From positions 28,272,001 to 28,336,000 of the forward strand of contig CM075943.1 in the NCBI GenBank assembly GCA_038030265.1: DNA of 64,000 nt, read 5' to 3'. Each line of letters opens with the position of its first letter. The stretch's first letter is position 1. The translations under genes and the position numbers were made by a program. The notes below the pieces were generated by a model. The model saw only the letters and a list, made by a program, of their open reading frames with translations. It was not told the origin of the DNA and made no database searches. This DNA is from Corythucha ciliata. Lineage: Eukaryota > Arthropoda > Insecta > Hemiptera > Tingidae. Positions 56,101-64,000 of this stretch are shown here, piece after piece.

Positions 56101-57049
56101 GGAAATAGTGTTGTTTGAGGGTGTTGGTGGGGGGGGGGGGTTGAAAAACAGTCTGTCGTCTTTGATTAAAAGCTTATTCCCCGGGAAGTTCATCAAACGT
56201 CAAGGCTTTTTTTTGAAAAGGGAAAAAGGCAATAGCTTTTCCATATACACAAAGAGCAAAATTAAATTAATTTTCTCGAATTGATGAAGGGTAAGGGCCT
56301 TCCCCATTGGGGAAGCGCAGTCTACAAAGAAACGGGAATCAAAGGAAAATAAGTCGGCTCTTCTCTCACCCCCTCCGCCCACCACCAAATCCCTTGCTTA
56401 TGAGAGTTTATTAACAGAAACGCAAAAAGTAAAAAAAAAGGAAAAAAAAGGAGCACCTCAAGAAGGTCCCTTTTCCTCAGTTTTATCTCGTCAAGACCAC
56501 ACCTAACTTTTCCTTATAAGCGAATGAATGAGGGAAAATGAAGTAATTAAACGAGAACTCAACACAATTAAAGGAATTGAAGGAAATGATATTGAAAGAT
56601 TTTAATCAAATTTTAATTTTTCCTTCACCTTTGCACTCTATCCGCGGGTGAGTGCGGCAGCATTCTACAATAAAGGGAGGGGACGAGGGTGTATTTCACC
56701 TTTTGTGTATTATGATGCGTGATACAATTTCAGAGATTTCACCGCCGCCGTTTCAATCCAACGAGAATCGAAAAATTGAATAAAAAGCCAATACGGACTG
56801 TGAGCTGTGGCAAAGCGGGTTGTTTGGTGGGAGGGCCGAAGGGGGGTAAAAAAACTTTCATTTTTGTTTGCACCTTCGAAGAACATACGAACAAGACGCG
56901 TATAGCAATTAGCGGAATTGTTCAAAATGCCATTTCTTCACGTTCTGTGGGTGTCGATGGTGAGCTAGGGGAAAGAATGAGCGTCGCATTTATAAAGGGC
57001 CCCAAGCGTTATCACATACTGACTCGCGTGCGATATCATGTAAAGAGTT
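53121..57049. other. Intronic sequence with simple repeats, no gene recognised
   Basis: Apart from the TTC tract, this region holds A-rich and GA-rich DNA, a G run at 54876-54886, a G run at 55105-55113 and a G run at 56130-56141. Open frames (for example 53340-53612, 55161-55442, 56719-57051) have no recognisable domain. Confidence 0.35.
53961..54026. repeat. (TTC)n microsatellite
   Basis: About twenty uninterrupted TTC units, followed by a degenerate continuation to about 54060. Poly-Leu and poly-Phe frames across it are artefacts. Confidence 0.95.
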
Positions 57050-57500
57050 GAGTTCGTGGTTCGAGTATTTTGTTGTTTGAGAATTTAGCGAGTCGAGCAT
57101 TTTTTGGTTCGAGCATTTTGTGGTTTGAGCACATTGTGGTCAGATCATTTTGTGGTTCAAGCAGACTATTTTCTTTGGCCACAGAATCGCGGCGAAAACA
57201 CACCCCATCGAAAACGGAAAACATCAAAAAAGCGTTGTTGTGGTTCGAGCTTTTTATGGTTCGAGCTTTTTATGATTCGAGCTTTTTATGGTTCGAGCTT
57301 TTTATGGTTCGAGCTTTTTATGGTTCGAGCTTTTTATGGTTCGAGCTTCTTGTGGTCCAAACATTTTGTGGTTCGAGCTTATTGCGATTAGATCAATTTG
57401 TGGTTGGAGAATTTTGTGGTTCGAGCATTTTGTGGTTAGATAATTTTGTGTTCCGAGTTTTTCGTGGTTGGAGCTTTTCGTGGTATTGTGGTTAGAGCTT
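57050..57500 (+). repeat. Minisatellite, type E (TTTTTATGGTTCGAGC), period 16
   Basis: The best part, 57240-57350, has seven nearly identical 16-base units (GGTTCGAGCTTTTTAT). It is flanked by degenerate GTGGTTCGAGCATTTT units. The long open frames on both strands (57070-57495, 57302-57769) come from this periodicity and are not genes. Confidence 0.85.
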
Positions 57501-57619
57501 TTTTTAGCTCTAAAATATGTTTTTTTTCGAGCATCCAGTGTTTTGAACTTTTTTGGGTCTCGAGCTTTGCCTTTTTGTGCTTCAAAATCGCTTTTGAATT
57601 GGTTAACAGTGCGAAATTT

Positions 57620-58180
57620 TGTACCAAAACCCATGAAATAGTTTTTTGAATAGCCCAACCAGCGAAATTGATTTTTGAGTGAGCCAATCCCGCGAACTTT
57701 TTTTTTTTTGGAGACAAAAAGCCGCAAAATGTACTCCGTCACTGCGAAATTGCTTTTTCGAATAGCCAAACCCCAAAATGGGGGGTTTGAGCGAGGTAAA
57801 TTGGTTTTTTGAGAGGCCTAACCACGTGAATTTTTTTTCTGAAGAGCGAAACCCATGAAATTGTTTTCAACAATTTGCCAGCTCGCCAAAATTGGTTTCA
57901 TAATGAGCCAACCCGCGGCGTGAGTCAATCCCACGAAATGGATTTTGATTTTATTTTCCAAATAAGTCCTGCAAAATCCTTGAAATGTGGTTTTTGAAAC
58001 AGCCAAACCGGCAGAGTTGCTTCATTTTGAAATAGCCAAAGGCGTTAGTTCTCCATTTAGTCAAAACCCCGAAATTGGGTCATCAATGTGCACCAAGTGT
58101 GCGACATTTTTCCTTAGAGAGGGCCCAAACCCCGTGGAATAGCTTATAAAGAACCCTTTACGCGTGAAATTGAAAGGATC
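57620..58180 (-). repeat. Degenerate minisatellite, type C
   Basis: About sixteen loose units of 33-38 bases contain 'TTTTTGAGTGAGCCAATCCC' and 'GCGAAATTG' variants. It is contiguous with the type E tract to the left. Type A-like words follow at 58250-58380. Confidence 0.55.
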
Positions 58181-59560
58181 CGCAGCTGACATTGAGATTC
58201 TGGGTGAGGAATTTCTCATTCTGAGACAGAAAGCTGAGTTTAAATTTCTGATATAAAAATTATCAGTTTCTAGGAGGAAACATGACCGGTTATGGAGTCA
58301 AATTGCCAGTTTGTAGCACAAACTTAGGGAATAGGTACTAGGTAGGTACAAAAACGATAAGTTTTTGAGCTGGAATACTCTTCCAACCAGAGTGTCCAGG
58401 AGAAACATTTTCGCAGACCTTTGGATTATGTTTTGGTCTTGGACTGTTCTACTCATCACCTTCGCAAGCTTCAGCTTGTTCCTCCCAGCAGAATGCCCTC
58501 GATAAATGACTCGACAAGCGCACCAGCCAGAGAGCTTGGGGACTGAGCCTTTCCAAAAACAAACTTTTTTTGTTTGTAACGCGCTGTGTGTTCAATTCCA
58601 TGACTAATCCTGTGTACTAAACTTAATAGGAAACCCGCACCTTTACAATAAAAAAAAAATCTAGGTAGCCAAAAAGCAAAGGGTAGATCCCCTCCCTTCC
58701 GCGCCCCATTGCAGTGTATAACAAAAACTATTCCTCTACAAAGTGATGAGACGGCTAATTAGTTATGGTTTCTTTTTCTTTTTTTCTACTACCAGCTGAT
58801 TGAAAAGAAGGGTGAGTTCGTAAAACCAACAGAGTTCCCGATACGTAATGATTCGAAGGAATTAAAAGATTATTCGGAACGAAGCCAAATAAGAGGGAGG
58901 GGGTGTGAGGGTGGTAGACACTGAAAAAAAAAATCTGTTTCTAATGATAAATGGAAGTCAGGTAGTTTCTCTGTCTCGCTCTTTTCCCAGTCCAAACACA
59001 ATTAGAACAACATAATAGAGGGACACCAATCCTGAAGAAGGAACAAATCGGGGGAGAGAAGAAGTCAATAGAAAAAGGGACGTTCCCGAAACGAAACGCT
59101 ACGCGATTGATCCCTCTCTTATCCCACTGTCTTCGTAAAGAAGTGTATCATTTACACACCGAGAGCCCTTTTTGTTCGGAAGTTTGTTTGTTTTTGTCTC
59201 GTTCCTTCTTTTTTTTTTACCTTGAAGAAGGTCCCTGGGAGAATCTTTTAAAACATCGGGGGAAAAAACGTGAAGTGGCTCGGGAGGAATTACAGAAAGA
59301 CATTAAGTCCCCAACCCCTTAAGCCTAATCAATCATTCGAACATTTCACTTACTAGTCTATTTATAATTACTATTCTTCCACTGTTATTATATTGTATTT
59401 ATACGTACGTCTATGAGATCCAATTGAGGAAATTATTGAAAAGTTGAAAGACAAAAGCTCTCTACGAAAAAAATGGCTTTTTAGTCCTCCTTTACCCCTC
59501 ACTCTGCTCACATTGTTTGAAAGGTGTCGTTGATGAATCTGTAGACAGGCAGCTGTTCCG
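58181..59560. other. Intronic sequence, no gene recognised
   Basis: AT-rich with A runs and pyrimidine-rich stretches. Nothing coding is supported; the frame at 59107-59322 has no similarity I can name. Confidence 0.35.
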
Positions 59561-60180
59561 TTGAACGGACGTTTGTTTTACCCCACTCGACGTTTAAGTC
59601 GAACACTGAGCATTAGAACTGTGGAGGCTTAAAGCCTCTGAGGTCCAACAAGTCTAAAAAAGACGGTGAGAGCTCGATCCATTTCGAATGGCCTTCTTTC
59701 CAGCGTCTCTGACGATCATCCGGTGTGCCAAAATGGTCCAAGGATTGTGCCTTTTTCACGAAGACAGTTGTGACTTTTAGTTGCTGGAAAACTCCCTCTC
59801 GTTGCGAGTCTCCTGGTCTTCCCCCCATTTAGTCGGGCCAGCCACTAGTATATTACTAGTATATTGGGTGCCACGCCAATCCCCGCGTTGTGACGCACAG
59901 GTGGTGGCCACCACGCGCTGGAAAACACAAAGAAGCGTTGGGCTGCAGTCCCGTTTGAGTCCCGGATGAGTCGCCGAGAGTTCTCTGGAAAGGGCCACAG
60001 GGCCCCAGAAGTAGGGTGTATACGTTGACGTGGGCAGAGCTCATTTCTTCGTGAATGATGCAGGGCCATTCAGGGCTGACTCCGAGGTGGCGGAAGTGGA
60101 GCAGGTCAGAAACGAAGGACTTTTCGTGGAAGGGTAAGATCCCCAACCTCGCCCCTCCCAAACAGCTAGGCGTTATTCTT
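59561..60180 (-). other. GC-rich block with overlapping minus-strand frames, origin unknown
   Basis: About 600 bases are markedly richer in GC than the flanks and have open frames on the minus strand in all three phases (59613-59828, 59777-59998, 59856-60161). The composition resembles coding or retroelement DNA broken by frameshifts. I recognise no motif and assign no function. Confidence 0.3.
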
Positions 60181-60289
60181 GGTTACAGCGGAAACGAAAC
60201 GACTGGTTCCTGATTTCCTGCTTGTTCCACTCTTTTCTGGTACTGGTTGCGTCGATGGCTAGAAATAGATTTTACCCCTTTAAACCACA

Positions 60290-61000
60290 ACTTGGCACAT
60301 TTGGTTGGCAATTAAGGAAATCAATTTCGCGGTTTCTGCCCTTTCAAAACACAAATTTTGTGGATTTGGCATTCATTAAACTGTAGCGGATTTTCCAAAA
60401 TTTAAAATCAAATTTCGCGGGGTTGACTCAACCAGAAAAGCTATTTCATGGGTCTGCTGGGCCCGGGTTTGAGATCTTTTTTTCAAAAAAATCATTTCAC
60501 AGATTCAAAAAGCCATTTTGTGGCTTGGGCTCTTTTGGAGTAGGACCTACAACATTCAAGGATTTGACAGTCACAGAATATATTTCAGATTTTCACTGTT
60601 TAGGCTTTACTTGATGAAAAGAGCAATTCCGTCGGTATGCACTTTCAAGAGTCAAACTTCGCGGAACTGGCACGTCAGAAACCAATTTCGCGCTCTGCTT
60701 CGTTGTCCAACCCTAAGTAGGGTTGGACAACTGAAAAAGCCAATTTCACGGCTTTTGCTGATGATTTTAAAAGGTAATTTCACAAAATTGACTCCCTAAA
60801 AAACAATTTTGCTGGTTGACTAATTTAAAAAGCAATTTGCAGTAAGTTTAAAAAGCAATTTGAATTTCGTAGGACGGCTCGTTAACAAATCAAATCCACG
60901 AGGATAAACAGTTTTTGGAAAGCGGATTTCGCTGCATCAACTCAAATTTCACGCTGTTCACCCATGCAAAAGGCAATTTCTTAGAGTTGGCTCATTCCAA
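60290..61000 (+). repeat. Degenerate minisatellite, type C
   Basis: Loose 30-40 base units contain 'AAATCAATTTCGCGGGGTTG' and 'AAAAGCCATTTTG' variants, matching 34160-34970. A few more units occur at 61260-61345. It contains a perfect palindrome at 60702-60731. Confidence 0.6.
60702..60731. repeat. Perfect palindrome, 14-bp arms, 2-base spacer
   Basis: GTTGTCCAACCCTA, AG, then TAGGGTTGGACAAC. It is exact on both arms and sits within a type C tract. Confidence 0.85.
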
Positions 61001-61357
61001 CCATGGAGGAAGGAAAAGAGAGGAGAGAGCATAAGCGTTGAAAAAGGTGACGCCGATTTTCGCCATATTGGTGGTCCCTCGGCCTTAATATTTAAGATAT
61101 AGATAACAGAGGAGCAGTCGTGATAAAGTAGTCCTCAGCACAAATCCTGATGGGTACAGGGACTACCAATGTGGCGTATGTTGGCTTCACCCCGTTAACT
61201 TGATTTTACATCTATCGCTCCCTCCTCTCTCTTCATACCTCCATGATTCCAATAACCAATTTCGTTGGCTCGACTCGCTCATGAACTCAGTTCTTTAATA
61301 TTTCGCGGATCTGGCACTGCCATAAAACATTTTTGCGGCATTTGGACCTATTCCGCT

Positions 61358-61411
61358 GAGAGAGAGAGAGAGAGTGAGGAGTGAGAGAGAGAGTGAGGGA
61401 GTGAGAGGAAA
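61358..61411. repeat. (GA)n-rich microsatellite
   Basis: GAGAGAGA runs interrupted by GTGAG words over about 54 bases. Confidence 0.85.
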
Positions 61412-62115
61412 GCCACCTTGTGGCTCAGCTTAGCGTGGCTAGTGGGCGATGCGCGTGATTTGAGTTCTGAGTTATTTGAGAAAAATGGCAATTCCAGGGG
61501 TCGGTAGTCACTTTTTGGGCTAAATTAATGGCCTATTTTAAACGATTCTTTGGAAAACTTATCTTTACTGTTTTGTAATGAAAGGTTTTAAGGCTAAATT
61601 ACCAGGATTTATATATTTGGTCACCCCACACCTGGCAATTGAACCTTTTTCCATGGCCCAGTTGCCCTATACGACTGTATATGCGTCTGGGCAGAGAAAA
61701 CCCAGTGAAGGGGCAACTCATCGAAATGACCATTTGCACTTTCCGAAATTCCGCTTTGTTTCCGAGATAACCGCCATTTTCTGTGTTTTTTTTTTTGTTT
61801 TTTTTTGTTTTTTTTTTTTCAGAAACAGCTTGTTGCGCGGATCCATTCCACTATTCCACTGAATTATCATGGGTGGAGATGGTGGTATAGTGGTTAATGC
61901 AACCGTGATAAATTAATAATCATTTTCTGATGTTTCCGGAGGCTCTGATCGAAAGAACAGTATACAACAAAACGAAATAGTCCAACCAACGACCCGAGCG
62001 TGTCTCCCTCTCCATTTATTTTTCACATCCATATCTTTTTCACTCGTTTCTCTTCCTCTCATGGTCTCGGGAGGTCAAAGCGGTCATTACGCACGCAAGA
62101 ATGTACTAGACTGAG

Positions 62116-62146
<31 letters not shown>

Positions 62147-64000
62147 TTCGGCGTGGGTGCGAGGGAATAAAATTCGCGTCGTTCCGAAAGAAAACATCAT
62201 TTCCTAAACAAATTTGATTTAATAGCGCCATGATATTACGATCGTGGAAAAGATGAGGAGGGAGTAGCGGAAGATACTTAAAAACGCTTTCATTCAACTC
62301 TATAATACAACTGCGTTGGCGGTCTCATTTGCCTCATGCCGAATGATAAATGACGCCATTTTTTCTCTCCCTCACATTATCACTCTGTCTCTCTTTCGAA
62401 AAGCGTTTCATGAGGTGAATTACAAGAGAATTTATCGTGCTCTAAAATTGATGTTAAGTGCCTTACATTCGACGGTAAAGAGAGTTTTTTTCTCGTAAAA
62501 AAAGAGTAGCAGTTGTTAACGGAAGGGCGCATCTGTTGTTTGCAGAACTATTATCAAAAGAATACAATAAAACACTCAGAATCAGTTTTTTTCCTCCTCA
62601 CTCCCTCTCTCTTACTCTCCGCTCCCCGTGTCACAATAGATAGCATTGGGGGTATATCGGGGAGTGATTCAGACAATGGCTTCTGGGTTTAGGCCCGAAA
62701 AACTCCCTCCCCTGTAGGTTTATTAATACACTGGACGTTAATATTTTTCGCATTGAATAAGACAGAAAAAAAGGAGGAGGAGAAATGTTTTTGTGCTCGG
62801 TTGGTTTTTCACTTTTGGTTACATATCTTTTGCCCTTCTGTTTATGGTTTTGCGAACAAAAGCCTTAAGGGGTGGTATAGAGAGGCAAAGAGAAATAAGG
62901 TCTTGTCCTGAAATGGAATCATCCCTTCGCCTCCAGGTAATTCAACACCAATTTCTCTTTTATTTACATTCCATCTTTCTTCCCTCCGTTTTTGGACGTA
63001 GAAGAAGGGCTGAAGGGGGGGGGGGAGTTAAAGTTCATGCTTCTGTAGTTGTTTTTTTTACTGATCTTGACTTCAATTTTTTTTCATCTTTCTATATTGC
63101 AATTTTCGTTTTGATTAAATCAGGAAAGTTTATCGCAATGATTTTTAGCGCGCCAGGCCTTGCAAACATTTTAAAATGCGAACTAGTTCCATAACTTACG
63201 TCATTTCAGGACGGATAATTGCTGTTTTAGCTATAAAAACCTGATCTTAATAAAAAAAAACGACCGTCTGGTAAGGGATTGTACACTCCCTTCTCCCCCA
63301 CCAACAACCACCGACCATTCAATGAAACCGCTTCTGTTGTAGCCCTTTTGATGCGTAAAGTGGGGTATCGAATTTATATGGTGCATCAGTTTTCTGAGAG
63401 AAGAGCATGTAGGAGGACTTCCCCCTCCCTTCTACCCCTAGAGTAAAAATAGTTTTTACCTTCAGGGCTGTATGTGTCCCTCCCTTTAAATGATTAGAAC
63501 TGGCCCTTTGGGAACGGCGCAGTGCGATATTAACATCAGAAAAGAAAAGGAGCGTCGTAAATTTGTTGTCGGAGTGGGCGTGTCAGTTGTTTTGCCCCTT
63601 GTTACGCAAAAACCAACCCCCCCCCCCCCAGCTGAAGGGAAGACCACGTGACAAATGTCTGGCTTTAGGCTTTCCATAAAATATTGAAATCATGCAATGA
63701 ATAGGATGGACGGGAGAGTAATTTATTTATTTTTTGATTCATCCCGCCAGTATTATTACCCGCCTTGGAAACCCCTCTCTCCCCTTCATAAAAATTGAAT
63801 TCTTTCCCTTCTTTTTCTTGAAGGTCTTCAAAAAGCAATTTCCAGTAAGCGAGATGGGTACGGAATAGTGTTGAGTTTGGACAAGGGGCAAGGGGAAGGA
63901 AGGTTTTACGTCTTTTATTGTGAAAGGCCAACGGTGCGCATTGACCCATTTCGGGCCGTTTTTACTTCGAAAGAAGCACCTACCCCCCTTACGTCCCATC
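61412..64000. other. Intronic sequence to the window edge, no gene recognised
   Basis: The region contains type A-like words (61500-61610), a single tRNA-like A-box sequence GGTGGTATAGTGGTTAATGC (about 61879-61898) with no B box, G runs (63017-63026) and a C run (63608-63620). No dachshund exon is recognised. The open frame at 62793-63194 is hydrophobic and T-rich with no known domain. Confidence 0.35.
62116..62143. repeat. Poly(A) tract, 28 bases
   Basis: An uninterrupted A run. No retroelement is recognised on its left side. Confidence 0.85.

Noticed and set aside
57070..57769. Open frames of 141 and 155 codons on opposite strands
   Set aside because: Both come from the 16-bp minisatellite and the type C tract; the proteins are simple repeats (WFELF, NHKML) and not genes.
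61879..61898. tRNA-like A box GGTGGTATAGTGGTTAATGC
   Set aside because: No B box and no stems follow, so it is not called as a tRNA or SINE.

Overview
This window is eukaryotic and most likely from an arthropod nuclear genome. The evidence is spliced genes with GT-AG introns, an eye-type G-protein beta subunit that matches the arthropod visual Gbeta family, a dachshund gene, and a heavy load of animal-type transposons (Penelope-like, hAT, PIF/Harbinger, Tc1/mariner-like foldbacks, a LINE with an RNase H domain). I cannot name the species. The DNA is AT-rich, with many homopolymer runs, including unusual numbers of G/C runs of 8 to 14.

Only two host protein-coding loci are supported. At the left edge, on the minus strand, lie six exons of a Gbeta gene (visual Gbeta / Gbeta76C type), cut off by the window edge and with tiny introns of 53 to 78 bases. 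At 30.7 kb, on the plus strand, is the first coding exon of dachshund. It carries a His/Pro/Ser-rich N-terminus followed by the whole visible SKI/SNO/DAC domain and ends at a splice donor. No second dachshund exon is recognisable before 64 kb, so the right half of the window is probably the first dachshund intron (over 32 kb). The two genes diverge, about 29.5 kb apart, and both belong to eye biology in flies: phototransduction and retinal determination.

The intergenic interval (1.2-30.5 kb) is a transposon graveyard. It holds a MITE at 3.2 kb; copies of a family with internal tandem units of about 296 bases at 4.1-5.1 kb and 25.9-27.1 kb; a 1.65-kb foldback with arms of about 545 bases at 7.8-9.5 kb and a relative at 24.7 kb; a TIR element at 11.2-12.6 kb; a LINE 3' end split by a 788-bp hAT with 8-base target duplications (13.1-14.7 kb); and a Penelope-like fragment (GIY-YIG endonuclease plus inverted pLTRs at 14.9-20.3 kb). 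Each pLTR copy contains a good hammerhead ribozyme. One pLTR is split by a 4,397-bp Harbinger-type element whose empty site is preserved in the other pLTR.

The dachshund intron side (31.3-64 kb) holds a second hAT (35.1-36.2 kb), a 1.5-kb degenerate minisatellite, an almost perfect 190-base-arm palindrome (41.3-41.7 kb), a 312-bp tandem duplication, a 3.9-kb Harbinger-type element carrying a DDE transposase fragment and a tRNA-like sequence (45.9-49.8 kb), and several dispersed degenerate minisatellite tracts. These tracts share short words (GGCTAAAT, AATTTCGCGG) and look like one diversified superfamily. The remainder is low-complexity AT-rich sequence in which I see no gene.
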